Source of the DNA: Herbaspirillum aquaticum
GTDB lineage: Bacteria; Pseudomonadota; Gammaproteobacteria; Burkholderiales; Burkholderiaceae_D
Assembly (NCBI RefSeq): GCF_002213425.1
Contig: NZ_NJGV01000022.1
Span: 61,142-125,141, forward strand
Reading direction: 5' to 3'
DNA length: 64,000 nt
Shown here: positions 1 to 7,685 of the stretch, in pieces
How the letters are laid out: the number at the start of each line of letters is the position of its first letter
Position numbering within the stretch: the stretch's first letter is position 1
The notes under the pieces: generated by a model
Told to the model about the DNA's origin: nothing
The model's input: the letters and a program-made list of their open reading frames with translations, nothing else
Databases searched by the model: none
Made by a program: the position numbers and the translations under genes

Positions 1-1
1 C

Positions 2-685
2 CTGGCGCTCGACCTGGGCAATGACTTCCGCTTCCGTGGCAGTGGCGCTGACCTGCTTTTGCGCGGCGATATGAATGTTCGCAGCGAACCGCTCTCCCCG
101 CTGCGCGCAACCGGCACCATCAACGTCGCCGAAGGCAGCTATGAAGCTTTTGGCACAAAGCTCAATATCGAGCGCGGCATCATCAACTTCCAGGGGCCGA
201 TTGCCAATCCCAACATCAACATCCTGGCCATGCGGCGCAACCAGGATGTCGAGGCCGGGGTATCGGTGACCGGGAACGCCAACCAGCCACGCGTGCAACT
301 GGTGTCCGAACCCAATGTGCCGGATGACGAAAAGCTGTCCTGGATGATGTTCGGCCACGGCACCGACAGTTCCAGCATCGGCCAGCGCTCTGCCAGCAGC
401 CAGGCCCTGGCGCTGGTGGGCAACATGGGCGGCAAGCGCATCGCCAAGGATTTCGGGCTGGACCAGTTCAGCATCGGCTCCAGCGAATCGGGGCTCACCG
501 ATGAACAGGTGGTCAACCTGGGCAAGGCCATCACCGAGAAGATCACGCTGGGCTATGAGCAAAGCCTGCAAGGTGCCGCCAGCGTGGCCAAGGCCACCTG
601 GCAGATCTCGCGGCGCTGGTCGGTGGTGGCGCGGGCGGGGACCATCAATGGCCTCAACATCCTGTTCAGCCGCCGTTACGACTGA
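2..685 (+). CDS. tamB: TamB, C-terminal part (translocation and assembly module)
   Basis: The reading frame is open from base 2, so this is the 3' end of a gene that begins before the window; about 227 codons remain. The end matches the C-terminal TamB (DUF490) domain: beta-rich segments around 'ATGTINVAEGSYEAFG', a 'LSWMMFGHG' block and a terminal 'LFSRRYD'. TamB is an inner-membrane-anchored periplasmic protein that works with the outer-membrane protein TamA in envelope assembly and lipid transport. tamA would be expected upstream, outside the window. The recognition rests on the C-terminal pattern only. Confidence 0.85.
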   Translation: MALDLGNDFRFRGSGADLLLRGDMNVRSEPLSPLRATGTINVAEGSYEAFGTKLNIERGIINFQGPIANPNINILAMRRNQDVEAGVSVTGNANQPRVQLVSEPNVPDDEKLSWMMFGHGTDSSSIGQRSASSQALALVGNMGGKRIAKDFGLDQFSIGSSESGLTDEQVVNLGKAITEKITLGYEQSLQGAASVAKATWQISRRWSVVARAGTINGLNILFSRRYD

Positions 686-892
686 AACGAAAAGGACGCG
701 CGATACCGGCAGGCAACGACCCCGGCACTAGTGATAGACCGGGCTCGGGCTTGCCCTTGCGAGGGGGGAATCTGTTAATCTCCACACAAGTTCAGGACAT
801 CCCTGATAGACGCGCCCAAGAGCTGACACAACAATGCAACAGGGCAACAAAGGCGCCGGGGGGCGAAGCCGTTTCCGGGGGAAAGCGACAAC

Positions 893-2452
893 ATGCCAGG
901 ACAAAGAATTCAGCGTGCATCCAGGACAGCCAAGCTGTTCGTGGTCGTGGTCTGTCTCATCATCGTGGTGCTGGAGGCCTGGTCGGCCTGGCGGGCCTAT
1001 GAGGTCGCCGGCGACGAGGCCATCCGCAACGCCTCCAACATGGCCCTGGCCCTGACCCAGCATGCCGACCAGTCCTTCAAGGAGATCGACGTGGTGCTGC
1101 TGGGCATCCAGGAGCACATGGAATATGACGGCCCCGGCGTAGCCGGGCGCCAGCGTACCCACGACTTCATGGTGGCCTCTGTTGCGGCCGTGCCGCAGCT
1201 GGCCAGCCTGACGGTATTCGACGAAGAGGGCCTGGCCATCGGCTCCTCGCAGTCCACGCTGGAACATCGCTACATCCAGGATGACTACTTCCTGCATCAC
1301 CAGCGCGTGCGCACCGACCAGGCCTACATCGGCAAGCCCATGCGCAGCCGCACCACCGGCCAGTGGATCGTGACCATGAGCCGGCGCGTCAACCATGCTG
1401 ACGGCAGCTTCGCCGGGGTAGTCGTGGCCGACGTGGACCTGGCGCACTTCCAGCGCTATTACGAACAGTTCGCCATCGGCCGGGACGGTGCGATCCTCTT
1501 CGGGCTCACCGAAGGCAGCGTGATCTATCGCCAGCCGCTGCTGAGCGATTCCATCGGGCGGGACCTGTCCAAGTCGGTGCTGCTGACGCAATACGTGAGC
1601 AAAGCGGATCAGGGCAGCTTCGAGATGCGCTCCCCGCGCGACGACATCGTGCGCCTGACCAGCTTCCAGCGCTGCAGCCTCTATCCCCTCTTCGTGGCGG
1701 TAGCCCTGGCCAAGGACGACGTGCTGGAAGACTGGACGCGGCGCGTCTGGATCCGCGGCGTGGCGGTGCTGCTGCTGCTGGTCATCATCGGTTTTGGCGG
1801 CAACCGCCTGGTGGCACAAGTGGCCGGGCGTGAAAATGCCGAACTGGAAGCCATCACGGCCCGTACCGAACTGGAGCGGCTCTATCGCACCCTGGAGGCG
1901 CAGTCGCAGAAGGATGGCCTGACCGACGTCTTCAACCGCCGCTACTTCGACGCCGCCCTGACGGCCGAGCTGGCGCGCCTGAACCGTTCCGGGGAATCGC
2001 TCTCGCTGATCATGGTCGATGTGGACCACTTCAAGCGCTACAACGATACCTACGGACACGCCGCCGGCGACATCTGCCTCAGGCAGGTGGCAGCCGCCCT
2101 CAACAGCGTGGCGCGCCGCCAGGGCGACATCGTGGCGCGCTACGGCGGCGAGGAATTCGCGCTGATCCTGCCCAACTGCAACGCCGCCAGTGCCAATGCG
2201 ATCTCCAACCGCCTGGTGCAGGCGGTGCGTGCGCTCGATATCCCGCACGAAGGCAGTTCGGTAGGCCACGTCACCATCAGCGTGGGCGCGGCCAGCCTGG
2301 CCAGCGGCAAGGGTGCCCAGGTCGATGCCCGCGAACTGATCGATACCGCCGATGCGGCCCTCTATCGCGCCAAGGAGCAAGGGCGCGACCGCGCCATCCA
2401 GCACGACTATCCGCGCTTGTCCGTGATCCCCGACTATCCTGGCCTGAGGTGA
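893..2452 (+). CDS. Membrane diguanylate cyclase with periplasmic sensor domain
   Basis: The 519-residue protein has a membrane segment near residues 16-34, a periplasmic PDC/dCache-like sensor region to about 280, a second membrane segment ('VAVLLLLVIIGFGG') and a C-terminal GGDEF domain. The active site is intact (GGEEF, about 418-422), so it should make cyclic di-GMP from GTP. RQGD lies five residues before it and fits the RxxD inhibitory I-site for product feedback. The ATG at 893 follows a GGGGGAAAG ribosome-binding stretch. The next gene starts 3 bp after its stop, so the two are probably co-transcribed. The ligand of the sensor is unknown. Confidence 0.9.
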   Translation: MPGQRIQRASRTAKLFVVVVCLIIVVLEAWSAWRAYEVAGDEAIRNASNMALALTQHADQSFKEIDVVLLGIQEHMEYDGPGVAGRQRTHDFMVASVAAVPQLASLTVFDEEGLAIGSSQSTLEHRYIQDDYFLHHQRVRTDQAYIGKPMRSRTTGQWIVTMSRRVNHADGSFAGVVVADVDLAHFQRYYEQFAIGRDGAILFGLTEGSVIYRQPLLSDSIGRDLSKSVLLTQYVSKADQGSFEMRSPRDDIVRLTSFQRCSLYPLFVAVALAKDDVLEDWTRRVWIRGVAVLLLLVIIGFGGNRLVAQVAGRENAELEAITARTELERLYRTLEAQSQKDGLTDVFNRRYFDAALTAELARLNRSGESLSLIMVDVDHFKRYNDTYGHAAGDICLRQVAAALNSVARRQGDIVARYGGEEFALILPNCNAASANAISNRLVQAVRALDIPHEGSSVGHVTISVGAASLASGKGAQVDARELIDTADAALYRAKEQGRDRAIQHDYPRLSVIPDYPGLR

Positions 2453-2455
2453 ACG

Positions 2456-2818
2456 ATGCGCTGCCTGATCCGCTACCAGCTGCGCGACGAAGAAACGCCA
2501 GCCCACCATGAATTCAGCACCGAGGCCTCCGATGCCGAACAGGTCATCCAGCACCTGACCGAATTCCTGCATCCCGAAGTGGTCTTCGAATTCCTGCCAC
2601 TGGTGCCAGGCCAAGAGGGCAGCATCCCGCAACTGCGCGCCCGCATGGCGCATGCACGTGATTACCTGGAACAATATTGCGGGCTCAAGAGCCTGTCCTA
2701 CATGCTGCTGCCGGAAGGGGCCAGTTCGGCCCAGGGGAAATGGACCAGCGTACTGCTGGGCGGCCAGATCTCGTCGGCCGGCTTCAGCGAGGAAGACAGC
2801 CCGTCAAGCGGCCCCTGA
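2456..2818 (+). CDS. Small hypothetical protein downstream of diguanylate cyclase
   Basis: A 120-residue soluble, acidic protein with no signal peptide or membrane segment. It begins 3 bp after the diguanylate cyclase stop codon, which suggests translational coupling and a linked role. I do not recognise the family. The convergent ABC ATPase gene ends 14 bp beyond its stop. Confidence 0.7.
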   Translation: MRCLIRYQLRDEETPAHHEFSTEASDAEQVIQHLTEFLHPEVVFEFLPLVPGQEGSIPQLRARMAHARDYLEQYCGLKSLSYMLLPEGASSAQGKWTSVLLGGQISSAGFSEEDSPSSGP

Positions 2819-2831
2819 ACGCTCGGCGCCT

Positions 2832-4301
2832 TCAGGCGGCTTCGTCCGCCAGCCCCAGCGACAGGCGCCGATCCGCCACGCATCGCACGATATCCACGTC
2901 ATGGGTGACCAGCAGCACCGCACTGCCCGCTTGCCGGGCTTGTTCCACCAGCAGCGCCATGACCTCCTGCTGCGTCAGCGGGTCCAGGCGCGAGGTCGGC
3001 TCATCGGCAAAGATGAGCGCCGGGCGCATGAGCAGCACGCGCGCCAGCGCGATACGCTGCAGCTCGCCGCCCGATACCTGGCGTGGCAAGCGCTCCAGCA
3101 GGGCGAGCGAGACGCGCATGCGCGCCAGCAAGTCCTCCAGCTGCTGCCAGTCCAGCCCGTGCAATCGCACCAGATCGCGTAGCGACTGACGCAGCGTGAT
3201 GGCCGGCGCGAAGGCTGCCGCAGGATCCTGGTAGATCTTCTGGAAGGCGGTACGGGGCAGCCCGGCGCCGCGCCTCACCTGGCCCGCATCGGGCGGCAGC
3301 AGCCCCAGCACGATATTGCCGAACGTCGTCTTGCCGGCCCCGCTGGGCCCGCTGACAGCGACGATTTCTCCCGCATGCAGACGCGTGCTGATACCGCTGA
3401 AGAGCGCCTGCGGGCCGAAGGATTTGGCCACATTGCTGACCTCCACGACGACCGGCGACGGCGGGTGGGCTGCTGGTAGCGACCTGGGCTGCGCCCAGCA
3501 CGCCGGATCAGCCTCCAGCAGCTTGCGCGTATAGGCATGGCGGGGCTGGGCCAGCAGCGCATCGGCCTGGCCGCGCTCGACCATGCGGCCCTCCAGCATC
3601 ACGGCCAGTTCACCGCCCAAGGCACGCGCCAGCCACACGTCATGCGTGATGCACAGCAGGCTCATGCCCTGCTGCTGCGCCGTCTGCAGCAAGGCCAGGA
3701 CCTCGCCGCGCCGGTCCGCGTCCAGCCCCTTGGTCGGCTCATCGATGATCAACAAGGGGGCGCCGGCCGCATGCGTGGCCAGGAAGGCCACGCGCTGGGC
3801 CATGCCGCCGGAGATCATGAAGGGATACTTGTCGGCCGCATCCGACAGTCCCAGGCGGGCCAGCGCCTGCCCGGCCAGGGTGTGCGCCTGCCGGCGTGCG
3901 GCGCGCAGGCTCTCGTCCTGCGTATCGGCGGCGGGATGGCTGACCAGTTCGTAAGTCTCGGCCACCTGGCGCGCCACCGTCATGGTCGGGTCCAGCGCCA
4001 GCCAGGGCTCCTGCGGCAAGAGCGCGATGCGCCGCCCCCAGCCATGCTGGCGCGAGGCGGCATCGGCCGCATCACTGCGCTGGCCATCGATCTCGATCTG
4101 GCCGCTGCAGCGCAGGCTACCCGGCAGGTTGCCCATGATGGCCTGGGCCAGCAGCGACTTGCCCGAACCGCTCTCGCCCAGCAGGGTCATCACCCCGCCA
4201 CGCGCAATGGAAAAATCGATACCCTGCACCAGCGCCCTCTGGCCGTGCCAGACGGACAGGTCCTGCACCCGCAAGGCCAAGTTCGAAGAAAGTGTGTTCA
4301 T
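2832..4301 (-). CDS. ABC transporter ATPase with two fused ATP-binding domains (nickel/peptide type)
   Basis: 489 residues holding two complete ABC ATPase domains, equivalent to DppD+DppF or NikD+NikE fused in one chain. Domain 1 has Walker A GESGSGKS at about 42-49 and signature ISGGMAQ. Domain 2 has Walker A GPSGAGKTT at about 317-325 and signature VSGGELQ. Both have Walker B aspartate-glutamate pairs. The ATG at 4301 overlaps the stop of the upstream permease in an ATGA, so longer upstream readings in this frame were discarded. It powers the importer encoded by the four genes before it. The substrate is inferred from the operon, not from this protein. Confidence 0.88.
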   Translation of the reverse strand: MNTLSSNLALRVQDLSVWHGQRALVQGIDFSIARGGVMTLLGESGSGKSLLAQAIMGNLPGSLRCSGQIEIDGQRSDAADAASRQHGWGRRIALLPQEPWLALDPTMTVARQVAETYELVSHPAADTQDESLRAARRQAHTLAGQALARLGLSDAADKYPFMISGGMAQRVAFLATHAAGAPLLIIDEPTKGLDADRRGEVLALLQTAQQQGMSLLCITHDVWLARALGGELAVMLEGRMVERGQADALLAQPRHAYTRKLLEADPACWAQPRSLPAAHPPSPVVVEVSNVAKSFGPQALFSGISTRLHAGEIVAVSGPSGAGKTTFGNIVLGLLPPDAGQVRRGAGLPRTAFQKIYQDPAAAFAPAITLRQSLRDLVRLHGLDWQQLEDLLARMRVSLALLERLPRQVSGGELQRIALARVLLMRPALIFADEPTSRLDPLTQQEVMALLVEQARQAGSAVLLVTHDVDIVRCVADRRLSLGLADEAA

Positions 4302-5125
4302 GCCTGCCCCTTCTGCGGTGACAACAACAGCAAACCCAGCAAGGTGAGCGTCAGCACCCCCACCGGCGCACCCAGCAGCCAGGGGGCCTCGCGGTAATAC
4401 GGCAGCAGTTCGATCATCATCACGCCCAGTTCCGGCGTGGGCGGCTGCAAGCCAACGCCGACGAAACCGAGGGCCGACATCGCCAGCACCGCTCCCGCCA
4501 GCCCGAAGCGCATCAGCGTGAACAGGCGCGGCAGCAGCGCCGGCAGCAGGTGGCGGCGCACGATATAGCCGGGGCCGAAGCCCAGCAAGCGCGAGGCTTC
4601 CACCTGCGGGCTGGCCAGCAGGATGCGGCTGGCGGCGCGCACCACGCGGAAATATTCGACCCACAAGGCCAGCGAAATGCCGACATACAGCGGCCAAAAG
4701 CCACCCGGCGCAAACGCCGCCAGCAACAGCACCAGCAGCAGGCCGGGCAAGGCCAGGACGGCGTCAGCGAAGGCCGCCAGCACGCGCTCGATCCAGCCAC
4801 CGCACCAGGCCGCCAGCAACCCGATCAGCACCCCGGGAATGGCTGCCGAGAGCACGCTCACCACCGCCAGCGACAGGGACAGCCGGGTGCCATGGACCAG
4901 TCGCGCCAGCATGTCGCGGCCCAACTGGTCGTACCCCAGCGGATGGGCCAGGCTCGGGGCTTCCAGGAAGCGCGCCAGTTGCTGGCGCGCCGGATCGGCA
5001 TTCATCAGCAAGGGGCCCAGCCAGGCGAACAGCACGATCCCCACCAGCAGCAGCACGCCTGCGATCTGCGCGGAGGTCCAGCGCCGCCCCTCGGGCTCAA
5101 GCAAATATTCAGAAGACAGGCTCAT
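4298..5125 (-). CDS. ABC transporter permease, DppC/NikC family
   Basis: A 275-residue inner-membrane protein with about six hydrophobic segments and the cytoplasmic EAA-type loop typical of DppC/OppC/NikC permeases. The N-terminus, starting 'MSLSSEYLLEPEGRR', precedes the first membrane span. The start overlaps the end of the DppB/NikB-type permease gene by 4 bp, and its own end overlaps the ATPase start by 4 bp, so the operon is tightly coupled. It forms half of the transport channel. Confidence 0.88.
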   Translation of the reverse strand: MSLSSEYLLEPEGRRWTSAQIAGVLLLVGIVLFAWLGPLLMNADPARQQLARFLEAPSLAHPLGYDQLGRDMLARLVHGTRLSLSLAVVSVLSAAIPGVLIGLLAAWCGGWIERVLAAFADAVLALPGLLLVLLLAAFAPGGFWPLYVGISLALWVEYFRVVRAASRILLASPQVEASRLLGFGPGYIVRRHLLPALLPRLFTLMRFGLAGAVLAMSALGFVGVGLQPPTPELGVMMIELLPYYREAPWLLGAPVGVLTLTLLGLLLLSPQKGQA

Positions 5126-6102
5126 GGTCGGCGACGCGGATCGATGAAGGCGCAGGCGGCATCCACCAGCGCGTTGAAGAGAACGAACAGCAAACCCAGC
5201 ACCAGCGCCGTACCCTGGATCATCGGCACGTCGCGTCCGAAGATGGCATGCACCAGCGCGTGTCCGATGCCCGGCCAGGCGAAGATGGTTTCCACCAGCA
5301 CCACGCCTTCGACCAGCATGACCAGCTGCACGCCCAGGTAGGCCGTGACCGGTGCGGCCACGTTGCGCACGCCATGGCGCAGCAAGGCCTGCGCGGGCGT
5401 GAGGCCCTTGGTCAATGCGAAGGCGAAATACTCGGAGCCGCGCACCTGCACCATGGCATCGCGCGCTACCCGGCAGGACACCGCGGCCAGCCCCAGCGCC
5501 AGCGTCAGTGCGGGCAGCAGGATGCCGCCGTGGTCGGTGTGCCCGGCCGCTGGCAAGGCCCCCAGCTGCACCGAGAACAGCAGCACCAGCACCAATCCCA
5601 GCAGGAAGGATGGCAAGGCCCGCAACAGCACCGACACGGCCAGCGTGGTGCGATCCAGCCAGCCACCGGGGTGCAGCCCGGCCAGCACGCCCAGGGTCGG
5701 GCCGACCAGCAGCGACAGCACCATCGCAAGGAAAGACAGGCGCAGCGTCGGGCCCAGCTGATGCGTGATCTCTACCAGCACCGGCAGCGCCGTCACCTGC
5801 GACACGCCCAGGTCCAGATGCAGCAGGCGGCTCCACCATTGGCTCAAGGCCATGAACCAGGGTTGATCCAGTCCCAGTTCGGCGCGCACGGCCAGGGCCG
5901 CTTCCGTGGTCACCATGTCGTAGCCGTAGCGGCCGGCGGCGATGCGATAGGCCATGTCGCCAGGCAGCATGCGCGTCATGAAAAAGCAAAGCGTGCCGAC
6001 CAGCAGCGCCACCAGCGCCGCTTGCAGCAGGCGCTGGCCAAGCGCGCTGGCCAGTTGCCGGCGCGTGGCCGGAGGTAAGCTCAGGAGGCGGGTCAGGTCC
6101 AT
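5122..6102 (-). CDS. ABC transporter permease, DppB/NikB family
   Basis: A 326-residue permease of the DppB/NikB family: an N-terminal membrane segment ending in 'FFMTRMLPGD' (the family's 'F.....PGDP' region) and further spans in the C-terminal half. It overlaps the binding-protein gene by 10 bp and the next permease by 4 bp. It pairs with the DppC/NikC-type permease to form the channel for the putative metal-chelate importer. Confidence 0.88.
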   Translation of the reverse strand: MDLTRLLSLPPATRRQLASALGQRLLQAALVALLVGTLCFFMTRMLPGDMAYRIAAGRYGYDMVTTEAALAVRAELGLDQPWFMALSQWWSRLLHLDLGVSQVTALPVLVEITHQLGPTLRLSFLAMVLSLLVGPTLGVLAGLHPGGWLDRTTLAVSVLLRALPSFLLGLVLVLLFSVQLGALPAAGHTDHGGILLPALTLALGLAAVSCRVARDAMVQVRGSEYFAFALTKGLTPAQALLRHGVRNVAAPVTAYLGVQLVMLVEGVVLVETIFAWPGIGHALVHAIFGRDVPMIQGTALVLGLLFVLFNALVDAACAFIDPRRRP

Positions 6103-7685
6103 TGCAGGGAAGCGATACGATAACTGCGTTCAAAGGGATCGATGCTGGCACCGCGCAGGCGGCGGCTGACGGCGCAGGTCTGGCGATACCAGACCACCGG
6201 GATTACCGGCAACTGCTCCTGCAGCACCGCCACGATGCGTGCGCGTTCGGCGCGGCCGCTGTCGGTGCTGCCCGGCGGCATGGCGGCCAACCTTGCCAGC
6301 AAGGCCGGTACTTCGTCGTTGCGCCAGCCCATGGCACCCCAGTCGCCGCCTTGCGGGCCGAAGTCCTGCAGGAGACTGGCCACCGGGTCAGGCAGGTTGC
6401 CGTAGTTGCGCGCAGCCAGCGCCATCTGCAACTGGCCGCTGCGATGGCCGGCGGGAATGTCGCTGGAATTGCCGATGCTCACGCGCACGGCGATGCCGAT
6501 CTGGCGCATCTCTTCCTGGAGGGCCGTGGCGATGAGCGGCAGTTCGGGCCGATCGACGAAGGTGGTCAGCGCCAGTTCCAGCTTCTGCCCATCCTTCCAG
6601 CGCGTGCCATCGGCACCGAGGCGCCAGCCGGCTTCTTCGAGCAGGCGGCGCGCCTGCTTGAGGTCGGTATGCAGGGGCGGCAGGCGCGCGTCATGCCAGC
6701 GCGCCAGCGAAGGCGGCAGCAGTTGCGTGGCGCCCAGGTCGGCATCGCGCAACAAGGCACGGGCGATGCCCTCACGTTCGATGCACAGGGCGATGGCGCG
6801 GCGTACCCGCACATCGGCCAGGAAGGGATGGCCGGCGTTGAGCTTGAGCAGCGTCGTGCGCGGCAGCATGGCCGACAGCAGCACGGCCCGGGAACTCCCC
6901 TGCAAGGCGCGGATGCTGGGCGGATCCAGCGAGAAGGCAAGGTCGGCCTGTCCGCTCTGGACCAGCAGCGTGCGCGTTTCCGCGCGCGAGACGCTGATGT
7001 AACGGGCCCGCTGCACCGCCCTGCCCGGCGCGGCCTCCACGCGTTCGACATCGAACTGCTGCGGCAGGCTGATCGACCTGATGCGGAACGGCCCGGTGCC
7101 GAGGATGGCCACCACATTGCCCTGCGCATCGAAACTGGCCGGTGCCAGGATCTGCGTGGAGTAATGCGTGAGCAGGTAAGGCAGCGGCCCGAAAGGCTGG
7201 CGCAAGGACAGTACCAGTTCACTTTGCTGTACAGCCATGCCGGTGATTCCTGCCAGTTGCAGTACACCTGGGCGGACAGCGGCGCGCTGCAGGCAGGCCA
7301 GGATGCTGGCCGGCGTGACTTCGCTGCCGTCGTGGTAACGCCGTGCGCGTGCCAGCGTGAAGCGCCATTGCAAACCATCGGCGCTGACCTGCCAGCCCGT
7401 GGCCAGTCCCGGCTGCAACCGGCCGTCATCATCGACTTCCAGCAGGGTCTGCACGACTTCCATGCGGGCGAACATGTAGCCGGAGCGCGAAGGATCGAGC
7501 CCGGTCATTTCCCACGGGCCCACCACGGTCAGGACATCGCTGCCCGCCTGGGCGATGGCGTGGGAATGGGGTCCGGCCGCCTCATCGCCATGCGCCCATG
7601 CCAGCGGCCAGGGCGCAGCTGCCAGCAGCCCCAGCAAGGCGCGCCGGCGTGGCGCGCGAGGTGGACAAGTCAAATGGCGCTCCAC
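6093..7685 (-). CDS. Periplasmic substrate-binding protein, nickel/peptide (SBP_bac_5) family
   Basis: 530 residues of the NikA/DppA family. The start is a GTG directly abutting the TGA of the TonB receptor gene (TGAGTG), with no clear Shine-Dalgarno, so translation is probably coupled. The N-terminus carries twin arginines and a hydrophobic stretch ('RRRALLGLLAAAPWPLAWA') as an export signal, possibly Tat. The mature start is histidine-bearing (HGDEAAGPHSH), which could help bind metal. Family features include 'LEVDDDGRLQPGLATGWQ' and the 'YHDGSEVTPASI' block. The position directly after a TonB receptor favours a metal-chelate or siderophore-type ligand over a peptide. That is inference. Confidence 0.85.
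   Translation of the reverse strand: MERHLTCPPRAPRRRALLGLLAAAPWPLAWAHGDEAAGPHSHAIAQAGSDVLTVVGPWEMTGLDPSRSGYMFARMEVVQTLLEVDDDGRLQPGLATGWQVSADGLQWRFTLARARRYHDGSEVTPASILACLQRAAVRPGVLQLAGITGMAVQQSELVLSLRQPFGPLPYLLTHYSTQILAPASFDAQGNVVAILGTGPFRIRSISLPQQFDVERVEAAPGRAVQRARYISVSRAETRTLLVQSGQADLAFSLDPPSIRALQGSSRAVLLSAMLPRTTLLKLNAGHPFLADVRVRRAIALCIEREGIARALLRDADLGATQLLPPSLARWHDARLPPLHTDLKQARRLLEEAGWRLGADGTRWKDGQKLELALTTFVDRPELPLIATALQEEMRQIGIAVRVSIGNSSDIPAGHRSGQLQMALAARNYGNLPDPVASLLQDFGPQGGDWGAMGWRNDEVPALLARLAAMPPGSTDSGRAERARIVAVLQEQLPVIPVVWYRQTCAVSRRLRGASIDPFERSYRIASLQWT

Noticed and set aside
728..2674. Long minus-strand open frame of about 648 codons antisense to the diguanylate cyclase
   Set aside because: Composition is His/Gln/Arg-rich with no domain, as expected from the complement of a GC-rich gene; the plus-strand gene has full GGDEF motifs.
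2832..4697. Extended reading of the double ATPase upstream of 4301
   Set aside because: The extension overlaps the permease gene; the ATGA junction at 4301 gives the natural start.
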